Counted from the first letter of the stretch, positions 13,318 through 26,343 are shown. The stretch is 64,000 nucleotides of DNA from Cenococcum geophilum 1.58 (GCA_001692895.1 KV748261.1:248001-312000), one strand, 5' to 3'. Translations and numbers: made by a program. The notes: generated by a model from the letters alone, not told the origin.

Positions 13318-16300
13318 ATAATAATTTATTGCTTAACGTCCGATTTAGATCCCTATTGGGCCTACGCGGACTACTCCTTATATATATATATAGGGAGAAA
13401 ACTCTATTTAAGAAAACCCTGTAATTTATCTTCCCGCCTTTTAGGACTCGCCTATAGGGCGCCTATAAGGCTCCTGCGAGTTACCTATAATGCTCCTACT
13501 ACCTTACTTTTTAACCTCCTTAGAAACCACTGCTGCCGTAATAAGCCTATAGACGCGCTAGTATTGTAAACTTTACTTTACTACTATAGAGTCATTAGGG
13601 GGCACCCATTACTTACCCCCCTGCCTTTTATTACTATTTCCTTTATAACCCGGAACTAGTTTAGTATATTTTAGCTAATAAGCTACTAGGTAACCGCCTT
13701 AAGGCCTTTTTATATTAAGAGCAGTATCTTATAGTTCTCTATACTAGCTACTAAGAGTATTACTTCTTAGTTAGTATGTAAGGGGCATAGCAGTATTATA
13801 TACTTTAGTATCTATCTTAGCTAGCTATATTTGCATCTTAGGCTACCTACTAGGACACCTACCTAGTAGAGCTAATCTTTTAGTCCTATTACTCCTATTC
13901 TTAAGAGTGTTACTATTATATTTTCTACCTTTATTAGGCCTTCTTAGAGCCCTAGAGTGTTTACCCCCTATAGCATTAACTATGCTACGGCTTAGGTTCT
14001 TCTTGCCTTAGTTAACCTCTATACCTTTAACTCCTATATACCTCTCTAGCATTGGTCTAGCTAGTATTATATTATAGTAGTTAGTTTCCTGGCGTTCTTT
14101 TATACTTTACTTTAGCTCTTTTCTCTCTCTTACTATTATCCTTACTGGCTTCTTACGCGTCTCCCTTTCTCCTTTATATAGGCCTGGGCCCTAAAGCAGC
14201 ACTATTCTTCTTCTGCTTTCTTTACCTGTTTCTCTAATATATCTTCCCTACTTTAGGGTTATTAGTTTGTTCTCCTATAAGGCGCCCTAGGGTCCCTCTA
14301 TAGTTTATTTAGGCGTGTCTTAATATANTTTATAANATTANAGTTNNNTTNNTTTTNCGCCCTTTATATTANAGNGGCTTTAATATATAGTTATAGGGGG
14401 GGAATATTAGCTTCCTTCTTAAGCAGTGCTGTAGCCGTTCGCTTATATCCGCCTATTATACTCTAAAGGTAGGCTGTTTAGACCTTTTAGAGTAGTTTAA
14501 GGAGCGATTTAAGGGGGCCTTTTTTAGATTCTCTAATAGCCTAAATACTGGACCTATACGTTATGGTTAGCCGGATAACTGCTATATATAGTAGGCGTGA
14601 CCTTTAGAAGTATAAGCCCCATATAGAATTAACAATCCTAGATAATGCGATATACTATACTTAGCCCTTATAGGCCGCTTAGGCCGCATATACGCTCTAC
14701 CGGAGCTTACTGTCTACCTATACTCCTAATACTCTTAGGCCCTAAACTAGCTAACCCCTAAAGCCTTAGATATAAATTATATGCTAAAGATCTATAGATT
14801 AGTTACATTTTCTTATAAAGTGGATTAGCTAGTACTTCTCCAGTAAGAATTAGACTCTATATTGTCTTGCCTATTCTATATAGGTGTTATAAGCTTTCTC
14901 TAGCGTTCTGCAATTTTCTGCGGCTATTGGCCCGTATATAATTAGGTTTATATTATTAATAAAGCCTATCCCCTAGGTCGCCCCTTCCTTAAAGGAGTTA
15001 AGTAGGTTACTTATAAAGAAAAGGAAAAGTATAGGCGAGAGGGGTAATCCTTATAGTATTCCTGTTGCAACTATAATAGGGGGGCTTTAGTATCCGCTAA
15101 AGACTAGTAATATTTCTTTTTAGCCTATAAACCCTTAAATAAATTATATAATCCATTTTAGGAAGCCTTTTACTCTAAAAATATATAGGAGACGCTTATA
15201 GGGTATATTATTATAGGCGCCATTAATATCTAGGCTAAGTATTAATACTATAAAGTCCCTTCGCATCACCTATGCTAATTTAATAGTAGTAGCGAGTAGC
15301 GTAAGTGCTAATAGTGTTAAGCGGTTCTTTCTTACCCCTATTTAGCTTTATAGTAGTAGGGCGTATTCCTCTGCTATATCTACTATATAGTCCGCTATTA
15401 CCCTTTTTAAGATCTTACTAAGGGTATTCTCTAGGGTAATAGGGCTCCCTAGAAATAAGTAGTCTGCTTTACCTTCTTTATATAAAATAAACGTTGTTAT
15501 AGCTCTTCTAAGTCTTGGGTAGTAGCCTATTATAAAGTATACTCTAGCTATATCCGTAAGCTAAGGTACTATTAATAGTCCGCAGGTCTTTAGGGCTTTA
15601 TTTAGAATCCCATCTAGTCCTAGTGCTATATTATTTAAAAGGCGGCTAATAGTTCTGGCTATTTCTTTGGTTGTTATATCACTATTAACCCTTAGGTAAG
15701 TTACCAGTGCTTTACCGTAATATTACTAAGGTCTACTAAAGCTAGTTAGGGGAAAAATCTTTCTATAAGGATTTTTGCCTTCTTCTTATTATCGCTTGTA
15801 GCTAGTAATTTACCTAGTCTTTGTAGGGGCGGGAGGTATAGGTCTTTTACTAAATATCCTACCTTTCTTTTTACCTATTTTATTATCCTCTAAAGACCTT
15901 TATTATAGGGGAGGCTTAGGTTAGTAGTATACTTATTTATAAACCGTCTTTAGCTATTCCTTACTTCTTTTTTTAGGGTATTCTTTAGCTGGTTTCTTGT
16001 GTCTTTGTAATATCTCTTATCTTTAGGATTATAGCTGCTTATGTATTTTCTTCTTACTTATTATTAGCTAGTAATAAGAACTGCGCATTATGCGGACTAT
16101 ACGTGTTATGCGTAGGGGCCCGCTTTTAAAACTGGGCAGTATTCTTTTAACCTATTTTTAATTACTGCCTGGATTCTTTCTAGTCTTTAGTTAATTTCCT
16201 TAGGGGTAGCCACTAAGCCTCGCTTATTTGGTATTAGGTAGATTTCTTTTAGGTCTTAAAGTTATTATTTAACTATATTAAGGAAGCTATCTATCTTAAG

Positions 16301-18862
16301 CTTTTTCATTGCGTATCTTTTGCTATTTAATTATGCCTTAATATCTAGATCTAGCTATATTTAGATAGGGATATAGTCTAAAGCGAGTGCCTATTTTTCT
16401 TTAGGGTTATACCTTTTAAGTCTCTAGTATAGGCCTTCGTCTATAAATATAAGGTCAATTATGCTTCTAGCGGTGCCTCATTGCCATATAATTACTCCTA
16501 GGGGGGTAGCTAGCTTAAGGCCCTAGGTGTTTATAGCTTTTAGTAGGTACTTTACCTGTCGTTCGGCAGCAATATAGATACCCCCCTACCGCGGGTAGTG
16601 GAGGTTTATATCTCCTAATAGGATAAACTCTATATCTTTGGTTTCTAGTAAGCTTATTACCGATATAATATTTTCTATTTATAGGACCCCTTTAACCCTA
16701 GGGTTATATATATTAATAATCTAAACCGGTCCCCTATATATCTGGATTATTATAACTATAATATCTAGGTTAATTGCCTGCTATAACTATAAGGATAGGC
16801 TAATAGCCTTACTGATTATAAAGTACACGCGTATAACTGCTTTTGGTTTATATAGGAGCTGGAATCCTTAGGGGCAGTATATTAATTATATATAGGCATT
16901 ATAATACGGCTCTTATATAGTAAGGATATAGTATTTCTCTAGGTCTAAGCTGTCTAGCAAGGGCCTTGCAAGACGGTGGTTTATATTGCCGTAGTTATAT
17001 TATATAATAGATAGGTGGCGGACCCCTAGCGGGGGTCCTTCGCCTCTCCTTTATTCCTCGCTTTCTCTATTTCCACTTTCTTTACGATATTTAGAGCTTC
17101 TATCTCTTATATCTGTATCCTGGTTACTACTTATTTTATATAAAGCTTTCTATTCCCGTATCTTATATTCCTAGTAGCGCTTTTATATCTAAATCTGTTA
17201 TTATCTCCAGTTCCTCCCCTATTCTTGCTAGTTAGCTATATACCCTTTAAGAGTTGGCTGTAAATATTATGTTTGCCGCGTTAAGTCTAATTCTTAATTA
17301 TCCTGGTCTTAAGCTTGCTATAGCTATCTATAATAGTCTTTCTATAGGGCGTCCTCTCCCTTGTGTCCTCTATAACCCTTATATCTCTATATAGTCTGGT
17401 AATATTACGCGGCGACGCTTTTAGCCCATTAAGGCTTAGGATAGCTAGCCTAGCCCCCCGGTGTTAAAGGTAGGAAATGCTAAAAAGGCACCTATGCCCC
17501 CCTAGCTTATCGCCTATTGTTTCTATTTATATAATCTAGCGTACAGTTATTCCCGCAGCTGTTAAGCCCTTACCTTCCGTCTCCTATATTTAATATAGTC
17601 TCCTCTCTCCTACGCCTTATATATGCTTTAGTGGCAGTTTACACATTTTATTTAGTCTTAATTTAAGTAGTTTCTTGTATTATATGGGCCTATATAGTGG
17701 CCGTAGCATACCTATACTACGCATATAGATTAGGTGTGTCCCTATTATACATAGCGGTAGTATTATTTTAGGCGGAGTTTATAGTTATAGAGCCTTGCGT
17801 TATATATAAGGCCATTTATAATAATACCTTTTTAAATAAGGAGTTTTTGTATTCCTAGTATATATGTGCTAATAATAAGGAAGCCATGCGTTTAACCAGC
17901 GTCTCCCTAATAAGTCTCTAGTAACCCTTATATTCTTTTATTGTTCTTATTATATACTTAGTTTGCATTTTCCTATTAAAGCTATTAGATTTAGGTAATC
18001 TTAAGTCCTAGTATAAGGCGTTCTGTTTGTTTTACTATCTTATATATAGTTACCGTATTATCCGCCTGGCGTCCCTTTTCTACCCTAAGGCTTAAGGAAA
18101 CCGCTAGAACTTTAACTGGATAATCTTTACAAAGCACTTTTATACCAATACGTTCTCCTAGCCTATCCCCTACCCTTATAGCTCGTTCCTTTACCTATTA
18201 GTCTCTTAGGGTAACTTTAATATCTCCGCTTTTAAGGTATTAGATTATAACGGCGTTATAGACCTCCTTATAAATTTCTATAAGGACTTCTGTTTCTAAT
18301 TATCCCCTAAGCCCCTCTACTTTCTCTATATTTGGTTATATTATAATTATATATTTAGATGTTATCTTTAGGGGGGTAGGCTCCCTATACTATAGAGGCG
18401 CAGCTACAGCGGCCTAGGTACGGTTTGCCGGTAAAAAGGGGTTTTATTTATTTTTAATTTTGCTTAGCTATTAGAGGATTTAGTTAAGGGTTTACTAAAG
18501 GGGCGCCTAAGGTACGCTAGATTGGCGGAGCCATTCTACTAGCTATATTAGTTTGTTATAGCTAACAGTCGCTCCCCTATAACTATAAATACTAAACGCG
18601 TCTAATAGGCTTTATATTTTATTAGATGCCTTCTTAATAGAGGTCTTTCTGCTTTATAGTGTAGTATTCGCCCGTTCTTATTGTGGAGGGCTATTACTAG
18701 GCGTGGTTCTGGTGGGCGCGCGCGAGTGCGAACTACCGTCGTTTGACGTATGCCTCCCCTGCGATGCATGCATTTTAGGGGGATTCTCTGGGTATTTTTC
18801 AGGGTTCTTGTGGTTGTTTTTGGTCTTTTTAGGCCGGGTGCAGCAAGAGCTCCAATCCCTAC
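13318..18862 (-). mobile_element. Tad1-like LINE, copy B, full length, antisense within copy A
   Basis: A 5.5-kb element reading right to left. Its 5' end is near 18855 (AGCTCTTGCTGCACCCGGCC on the minus strand) and its 3' end near 13320 (TTGCTTAACGTCCGATTT on the plus strand). It is flanked by an exact 14-bp duplication, TACTACTCTTAATA, at 13304-13317 and 18863-18876, which places it inside copy A. Both termini match copy C, so it is full length, though its reading frames are destroyed by RIP-type stops. Ambiguous bases cluster at about 14328-14375. Confidence 0.82.
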
Positions 18863-19248
18863 TACTACTCTTAATATAAAAAGGCCTTAAGGTAGTTACT
18901 AAGTGGCTTATTAGCTAAAATATGCTAGACTAATTCTACGTTATAAAGGAAATAGTAATAAAAGGCAAAAGGACGAGTAATAGGCGCCCCCTAATGACTC
19001 TATAGTGGTAAAGTAAAGTTTATAATACTAGCGCGTCAGTAGGCTTATTACGGCAGTAGTAGTTCTTAAGGAGGTTAAAAAGTAAGGTAGTAGAGCACTA
19101 TAGGTAACTTATAGGCACTAAGTAGACGAGTTCTAAAAGGCGGAGAGATGGATTATAGGGTTTCCTTAAATGGAGTTTTCTCCCTATATATATATAATGA
19201 GTAGGCCGCGTAGGCCTAATAGGGATTCAAATCGGACGTTAAGCAATA
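18863..19248 (+). mobile_element. 3' end of LINE copy A, beyond the copy B insertion
   Basis: This segment resumes the copy A sequence after the 14-bp duplication and runs to the family 3' terminus. It aligns with the last 370 bp or so of copies C (56890-57260) and D (22215-22600), including the TAATAGGGATYCAAATCRGA-like terminus. Confidence 0.75.
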
Positions 19249-20521
19249 AATAACAATAGTTTTAACTAAATTATAGGTAGTTCAAGGCGTAAGAGAAGAT
19301 AAATTATAGGTTTTTTTTTTCTTAAATAAAAAGGAAGGAGTTTAGAAATTTAATTAAGCGGTAAGAATTATTAATAAGAATTTATTAAAAACTATACTAA
19401 GTAGGGTTAATTAGAGAGAAGAGTAAGTTAGTAGTAAATATATATCCTAGGTACTTTAATACCAAAGTACTTTGAGATATGCTATCGTATAGTTATATTA
19501 GAAAATACTATATTATATATACTGCTAGGATATAGGCTAAATAAGGCGATTTAGTAGAGGTCGTTTATCTAATAGGCCCGAATCTACTACAGCAACTTAT
19601 TCCTTTCCTATTTTTTTAAAGCTATAAAATATACTAATTTAAAAGGTTAGTAAGTAGTTTAGATAACGGGGAATATTATTCTTAATAAAGTCTTATTATT
19701 ACTTAGATATTATAATCGCTCTAATCTTATTAAATAAAACGAATATGTCTACCTTTTTTAGTATTGGTTTTAGTATCTCTTTAACCCGTTGCTTTTATCA
19801 TTATATTATTAATAAAGATCTAGCCAATAAGAAGCTCTCGCCTAAACCTTTATAATAAGAACTACCAGTAATAGCAATAATTAGTTTATTAGTTATAATT
19901 ATATTATATTATATAGAAATATAACTAACTTAATTATAATCGCACCTAATAATTATGTTACATAAATAGAACTCTATAATTAACTGTAGAAATAGCGGAA
20001 ATAAAAAAAAGGAGAGGTAGAGCTTTAGGAGGGGCTTTAGGTAAGCTCTGGGGCAAGTATATTATCTATTATTATTATTAATTCTATTTATTGCCCGATT
20101 TGGTCCCTTTTTAGGTCTATATAAGCTACTACCTTTCTATATAGGAAAAAGCTCTATAGGGGGAAAAACCGAAGTATTTCCTTTTAGCTAGTCCTATGCG
20201 CTCCGCCTTCGCCTAGTTAGTATATCTTTATATCTTTCAGTCTGCCTTACGTACTATACTTTCTAGGTATATTAAAAGCTCTTTAGGGGGGGTAAAAGGG
20301 TTTAGCAATTCGCTAGTATGCTATATATGGCTAGGCGGGGAGTCCTTAAGGGGCTGGAAAGGGGCGTATTCTTTAGGGTCCTCCTATTAGATCTTAAGTA
20401 TATTATCTATATATAATAACTTACGTATATATAAAATTACGTAGAGGTCCGTGCCTAAAAGACGTGATTAATATAACTATATAACCAAATTATAATTACT
20501 TTCTTTAATTATATAACATTC
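19249..20521. repeat. AT-rich RIP-affected debris
   Basis: No gene is visible. The sequence is AT-rich with stops in all frames. Around 20090-20200 the plus strand reads somewhat like the inverted 3' end of a LINE (TTGCCCGATTTGGTCCCT, then a GGAAAAAGCTCTATAGGGG-like stretch), comparable to the inverted 3' end near 57430. This may be a third LINE-type remnant. The right end, TTAATTATATAACATT, is the left target duplication of the next element. Confidence 0.4.
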
Positions 20522-20612
20522 CTAAGGCCACCGCGAAGAACTTGTTAAGGCCCTGCCTAGAGAACTCGTTAAGGCCCCTCTATAAGGGCCTATCTGGTAT
20601 CCAGTACAATTA

Positions 20613-20924
20613 GGTGACTTAGAAGAGGGTCTTAATAGGCGTGGTGCGCGCGACCTGGGGGATGGCGACGCGATGGCGCTGTAACGGCAACGCGATGGCG
20701 ACCAGACGGCCTAACGAGGTGGAAACACGGGCAAAGCTCTAGGCAGGGAAATACAGGCCAGCTTCGACGGCCCCATGGCGTTCAACTCACAGTCGACTTA
20801 CAGGCGACTTACAGGAGGGTCTTAATAGGCGTGGTGTACGCAACCTAATGTGTATATACATAAGGCGACTCACAGGAGGATTTTAATAGGCGTGGTGCAC
20901 GTAACCCGATGTATATATATAAGG
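20613..20924 (+). repeat. Repeat units of about 61 bp in the composite element
   Basis: Units start near 20613, 20803 and 20864. Each begins GGYGACT, continues to a shared TCTTAATAGGCGTGGTG-like core, and the last two end in alternating TA-rich sequence. The last two are adjacent (61-bp period). The first is separated by about 140 bp of GC-rich sequence. Confidence 0.6.
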
Positions 20925-21130
20925 GAGGCTATAAGGGAAACACAGGCTAGTTAGATAAGAACTTAATAGTTAGAGATACAGGCCAGCTTATAAAAGGGGG
21001 GGACACAAGCTTAGTTAGTAGGAGAGGGGAGAGTAGGTCGTCCGGTATAGGACCTAGTATCTCTATAGCCCCTCTCCTGTAAGACACAGTCGGCCTATTA
21101 TAGGGAGACCCTTATAGGCAACGCGAAATG

Positions 21131-21180
21131 GGAGCTAGTAGTGTATAGGGTGTTACGCCCCTATATTACTACTAGCCTCC
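21131..21180 (+). repeat. Long stem-loop in the composite element
   Basis: The left arm (21131-21150) pairs with the right arm (21158-21180) with one bulge of about 2 nt and few mismatches, around a 7-nt loop. It is either a structured RNA element or the remains of an inverted repeat. Confidence 0.55.
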
Positions 21181-22611
21181 TATAAGGCGTAGTGCGTAAT
21201 AGCTACTGCTGGCTTTAGGGACCTTACCCCTTAGCTAGGCTCTAACCCCTAGTGCACCTAGTATATAGGTAGGATTACGTCCTAGCTGGAGAAGATTACT
21301 ACGTGGCTTAAGAGAACGGATGCGCGTATTAGTATATTAACAGACGGAACCGTTCGCCTTTAGGGCGGCTTGCCAGTAAGATATACTTAAGGAGTAAACA
21401 GGAGTTACTTAGGTAGGGGAGGCTTTTTTAGTCTAGGCCTTAACTGCAGAAGGTACCTAAGGCTTCTATATTACAGGATGCAGCTACGACGCCCTTATAA
21501 GATTACGCCAGTAGGCATATAAGAAGGGAGTTACAACCCCTAAAAACGGTAGCTTATGCCTATACCGGCGGAAATAATAAAGAAAGGCGTAAAACCAGAG
21601 GCTATAGAAGGCTCCTAAGCCGTATAAAAGCGTACTAACTCTAGGAGGAGACTCTTATATAGACCGCTAGGGGGCGGTCTAGTACTTAAGCTAATCCCAT
21701 TATAAGATACCTAAAAGAATAGTGAAATTCCCCGTTAATTGGTGGTGGCAGCTAACTACTTATAGAAAGCCCCAGGCCCTTAGGCTTAGTAAGGGAAAGC
21801 TACTTAAAAACTAAGGTAGAGGCCTAAATAAGTAGGCATATTAAACTCTACTATATAACTACCTATACTAGCTAGACCAACGCTAGAGAGGTATATAGGA
21901 GTTAAAGGTATAGAGGTTAACTAAGGTAAGAAGAACCTAAGCCGTAGCATAGTTAACGCTATAGGGGGTAAACACTCTAGGGCTTTGAGAAGGCCTAATA
22001 AAGGCGGAAAATATAATAGCAACACTCTTAAGAACAGGAGTAATAGGACTAAAAGACTGGCTCTACTAAGTGGGTGTCCTAGTAGATAGCCCGAGATGTA
22101 AATATAGCTAGCTAAAACAGACACTAAAGCACGTAATACTACTATACCCCTTACGTACTAACTAAAAAGCAATACTTTTAGTAGCTGGCATAGAGAACTA
22201 TAAGACATTGCTCTTAATATAAAAGGCCTTAAGGCGGTTACCTAGTAGCTTATTAGCTAAAATGTACTAAACTAGTTCTGGGTTATAAAGGAAATAATAA
22301 TAGAAGGCAGGGGGGTAAGTAACGGGTGCCCCCTAATAACTCTATAGCAGTAGAGTAAAGTTTACGATACTAGCGCGTCCGTAGGCTTAGTACGGCAGCA
22401 GTAGTTTCTAAAGAGGTCAAAAAGTAAGGTAGCAAGAGCACTATAGGTAACTCGTAGGCGCCTTATAGGCGCCTCGTAGGCGAGTCCCAAAAGGCGGGGA
22501 GATAGATTACGGGGTTTTCTTAAATAGAGTTTTCTCCCTATATATATATAAGGAGTAGTCCGCGTAGGCCCAATAGGGATCCAAATCGGACGTTAAGCAA
22601 TGGATTATTAT

Positions 22612-24170
22612 ATTAATTATATAACATTTGGAATTATAGAGCCGATTATAATTATATAGTTATTGCTATTATTAGGAACTATAACAACCTAAAGTTATTT
22701 AAATTGCTGATTTCGCCTTCTTAATAGGAAAAACCATATATTTAGTGTTTTTTTTTACAAGATTAATATTATTAGAGAATATTCGTGATATTTTAGATAT
22801 ATAATTTTGCTAATAAAGTCGCAGTGTTTATATAAGGGATATTATTGCTATTACCTTAGGTTGCACTTAGGACAAACTCTAGGCCCATAGTAAGACTAGC
22901 TACTTAACTAGCTACTAGATTAATAGTAGGCTATATAATAAGAGATATAGAAGTTATAGATTATGCTAGGGCGCTATAGGCCATTCTTATAAAGCTTATA
23001 GTTTAGTTTATAGAGTTTCTAGCTTTATATTACTTAGCTTATACCTTAATTTAATAAAGGCCTTAGTTAATAGCTAGATAGTAGTCCGCAAGTACCTTTA
23101 ACGTCTATATAGTAGTAAAAACTAGTAGTATAGCGCGCTATAGGTCCAGAGTAATCTTATTAAAGAGGTCTAGCATTAGGTCTTTATAGGGAATTTAGGC
23201 TTAGCTAGCTAAGTATAAAAAGTGGGTTTAAAAGGCTGGGAAGGTCTCCGTTATTTTATATTTAGGCTTTTATAATTAAGGCGTGCATTTTATATCTTAA
23301 AAGGTTCCTTATAAATAGAAGATAAGTAGTTAATTATTATTTTTTCTAAAATAAAAGGGTTTACTAAGTCTATGGTATATCGCGAACGTAGGTGCGTTTA
23401 GGCGTCTCTACTAGTACAGCTAAAGATATAGACCTTCTTAGCTTGGTTATTAGGGAAGTAATCTTTATTAACCTTAGGCTTATTTTATAGTTAAAGCTTC
23501 TAATTATTAAATATAGGGTTAGTCCTATTTATAAGTAATAGGGGGTCTGTAACCTTCGCGGATTTTAATAATATAGTACGTTAGGCTAGGGCCTTAAGGA
23601 CTATAGCAAGTCTATTTAATAGGTTATCTTAAAATATAGGAGTATTTCTAGTTCTAAGCAGCTTCTATAGCCGTTTAATTTTAGTATTAGCTACTATAAG
23701 CTCTACTTAGGAGGTTAAAATATTAATTATTTCTTTATCTAAGGTATTTGCAGGCCCTATAGCTGCTTTACCTACTACTATATTTTCTAGTATCGTAGTA
23801 AGGGTGTTAGGTAAATCTAGGTAATTTCTTTAGGGGTTCTAATCTATGCGTATCTTATAGGTCCTTTAAGGTTTTATTTTTTCCCTTTAGGTCCTGTCCT
23901 TATAGTCCTAATAATATCCTTAGGGTCCTATTCTATGTCCTTATCCTATTTATAGTCTTATAGATATTCCCAAGTTCCTTTTTAGGAAGAAAGAGTAGTA
24001 TAAGCTTTAGATAATATTAGTAACTTAGTTAATTAAGGCATAAGTACGGCAAGAGGGACGCGTAAGTCTATATAATTGGATTGTCTATAAACAAGGATCT
24101 AAAGCTAGAGAAAGGAAAGGAGAAGAAGAATAGCGCTACTAGATGTTTTATAAGATCTTCATGTCGCGTA
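22612..24170. repeat. AT-rich RIP-affected remnant, possible LTR-element piece
   Basis: Heavily mutated, with no open frame. The start near 22855 resembles minus-strand sequence near 1100, suggesting a shared repeat family. The last part (24010-24170) has a different, less AT-rich texture with short repeats of GTTCTGCCA near 24180-24220. No gene is seen. Confidence 0.35.
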
Positions 24171-24174
24171 ACCG

Positions 24175-24620
24175 CAAGGTTCTGCCAAGTTCTGCCAGCC
24201 AGGTTCTGCCATTTTCTACCAGTGCCGTAATAAAGGCTATATGTAGACTATCGCGGCCTTAATAAAATTATAATTAAGAACTGTTACCTACTACTACTAA
24301 TTAGTAAAATGCTAGATTAACTATTTAGGGCGAAGATCTTTATAAAGCTAAATCTACAAGACGCCTATTATAGACTATATATTAAAGAAGGGGATAAGTA
24401 AAAAACCGCTTTTAAAACCCAATATAGCCACTTTAAATATCTGGTAATGCCTCTTAGGCTAGCTAATACGTCTATAATATTCTAATTATATATTTATAAA
24501 GCCTTAGAGGAACTAGTTAACCGCATATATATTATCTATTTAAATAATAGATAATAGATTAATTATAACATTTAGTAGGTATATACTACTACTAAAATAC
24601 TTATTATATAAGGTATAATA
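24175..24620 (+). mobile_element. Ty3/Gypsy-type reverse transcriptase fossil
   Basis: A degraded plus-strand stretch in which the order of conserved Ty3/Gypsy reverse transcriptase blocks can be recognised: the region preceding the catalytic box, a block resembling SHFKYLVMPLGLAN, and a following YIDDIL-like region. It is broken many times and non-functional. Its LTRs could not be delimited in the flanking debris. Confidence 0.55.
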
Positions 24621-26343
24621 TTTAAAGAGTGCCTATTATAGAGCTTGTTATACTTCGATAGCGAATAAAGTTCATTATAAGCTTAGTATAATATTTAATT
24701 GTAGCAAATTCTAGTGCGTTAATACCTTGGACGAAATGATAAACTTTACCCACTATACTCTCTTAGTAGACTCCAGATCTGCTTATATAATCTTAATTAT
24801 ACCTATATTTATTATATATATAGGTATTATATAGGTATAAAAACTCTCTTTTTTAAAGCTTTTTCTAAGTCTATTTACTTTAAAAATACCAAATAGATTG
24901 TATGGCACGTAAGTATACGTGAGAGTACTAAGAAGAAATCCTTTAGATCAAAGAGGGGGGGGCCTTATCGTAGTTGTATTAGCGGCATTATATACTAAAT
25001 CCGCCGTCGGCTACATACACTAGGTGTTTTAGAGAAAGCCAATCTACTACCTACGGCTCTTCCTAAACTAGCAGGCACCATCGTCCCAGAACTTCTCAAC
25101 AAAGCTACAGAAAGAGAAGCCGCTTATCTCTCTATTAACCCTCCCCGCTTATTAATAAACAACAAATAGCTCGTCTTTTTAACAGAAAAGAATCTTATCC
25201 CAAGTCTCGGTTTACACCCTCTATATCAAAAAATGGCTAAAAGTCAACCTAAAAATAATACCTATGTGCTTAATCGCAATTATACCGCAGCGTTAAGGTA
25301 AGAAATGCCTAGTTATAGACCAAACTAGGCCACATTTCTGACTGGCCATTAAGGTGTAGGCTGAACTACTAATTCTACTTATAGAAAGACACGCTTAAAT
25401 TTAATCTCTACCTAAGTATCCTAACTCTAAAGCTAGACGTAAAGATTACTAACGTTGCTACTAGGACTGGGTATTTTATAAATTACGAAAACAGAACCTT
25501 AATAATTATGCTTATATTACTCCAGCATCTAGATTTTAGACCTCGCTTGTTATTTACTAAAATCTATATAGCTTAATAGATTTAACATTAACATTTCCCA
25601 ATCCCCTCCTCCATACTAGCTCCCCCCTAACATAAATATTAGAACTTAGGATATATTCTAAGATATACCTATTAAATTTATTAGAAAATATAATATTATA
25701 TATATAAAACTAATCGGGTTAGTTATTAAAGATAATAATCCTCTTTTAGTAATATATAGCTTATATAAGTTACTTAGTAATATATCTTAATTCCAGTTAT
25801 AAAAAGAGCCACTACTAATATCTATAGAGCTTAGCGGATATCATTAATAGGATAAGATAGATAATGCTTCGTCCTTTATTACTTTTATTAATCCAACAAT
25901 TAAAACAGAAGTAGTTAAAGCGATGCGTTAATACATATACACCCCTAAAGGGGATATTAAAGGGCTGTATAAGTAAGCATCCTTATATTATATAGAGCTT
26001 ATACTAAAACAAATTAGATAGAGATATTAACTTGCGACCTTTTTAAGCTAACATAGCTTTAAGGAGGCTAAGCTTTATAAATATCAGACTAACCTTAACA
26101 TGGCGAGGTTTTGGACAAATAAGTGAGCTATTACAACCATCCTAGTATTGCTTTAATGCTAAGAAGCCATTAACTACATAGTCCTTATAGAAGAGTTCAC
26201 CGCAAAAGTACTAAAAGGCACTAAAGAAGCTTCTAGGGTCTACCAAATCGTCAAAAACGCGGCAGGCAAAGCCCAGCACGGTATTACAATTATCATTCCA
26301 TAGCTTATAGTGGTAGCCAGGAAAAGTTTCAACTAGCCTAAAT
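24621..26343. repeat. Degraded mobile-element debris up to the edge of the gene island
   Basis: AT-rich sequence with stops in all frames, except that 24990-25560 and 26160-26340 are richer in C and less affected by RIP. The short open stretches there have no domain I recognise. The segment ends at the 8-bp duplication of a hAT MITE. Confidence 0.35.

Larger units (their letters stand above)
1118..19248 (+). mobile_element. Tad1-like LINE, copy A, interrupted by three later insertions
   Basis: This non-LTR retrotransposon lies in pieces at about 1118-1249, 2261-4483, 10847-13317 and 18863-19248. The pieces align end to end with the uninterrupted copy C (51744-57260). It lacks roughly the first 260 nt of copy C, so it is 5'-truncated or cut by the element to its left. 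By comparison with copy C it holds an ORF1 region, an APE-type endonuclease region, a reverse transcriptase region and the 3' tail ending near GACGTTAAGCAATA. Stops are dense, mostly TAG and TAA, as expected from RIP. The target duplication of this copy was not found. The family call rests on reverse transcriptase motifs readable in copy C. Confidence 0.75.
20522..22611 (+). mobile_element. Composite retroelement: unique 5' body fused to a LINE 3' end
   Basis: A 2.1-kb unit between two copies of the 16-bp sequence TTAATTATATAACATT (about 20505-20520 and 22612-22627). The right 735 bp or so (from about 21867) is co-linear with the last 720 bp of LINE copy C. The left 1.35 kb is unrelated to any LINE copy here and richer in G+C. 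That body has three related repeat units (starting about 20613, 20803 and 20864; the last two form a 61-bp tandem) and a long stem-loop at 21131-21180. No protein is recognisable. The single duplication around both parts shows that they inserted together. Part of the body (near 21148 and 21740) has a look of LTR-element leader sequence, which is only a suggestion. Confidence 0.75.

Noticed and set aside
21921-22124. Leucine-rich minus-strand frame, repeated at 56598-56792
   Set aside because: It is the antisense of the LINE 3' region in copies D and C. Leucine richness comes from RIP-biased sequence, and the frame is similar in both only because the LINE is.
1-26343. CRISPR-like or satellite arrays
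   Set aside because: Recurrent short words are explained by related LINE copies, LTR repeats and the reduced dinucleotide set left by RIP; no regularly spaced identical repeats were found.
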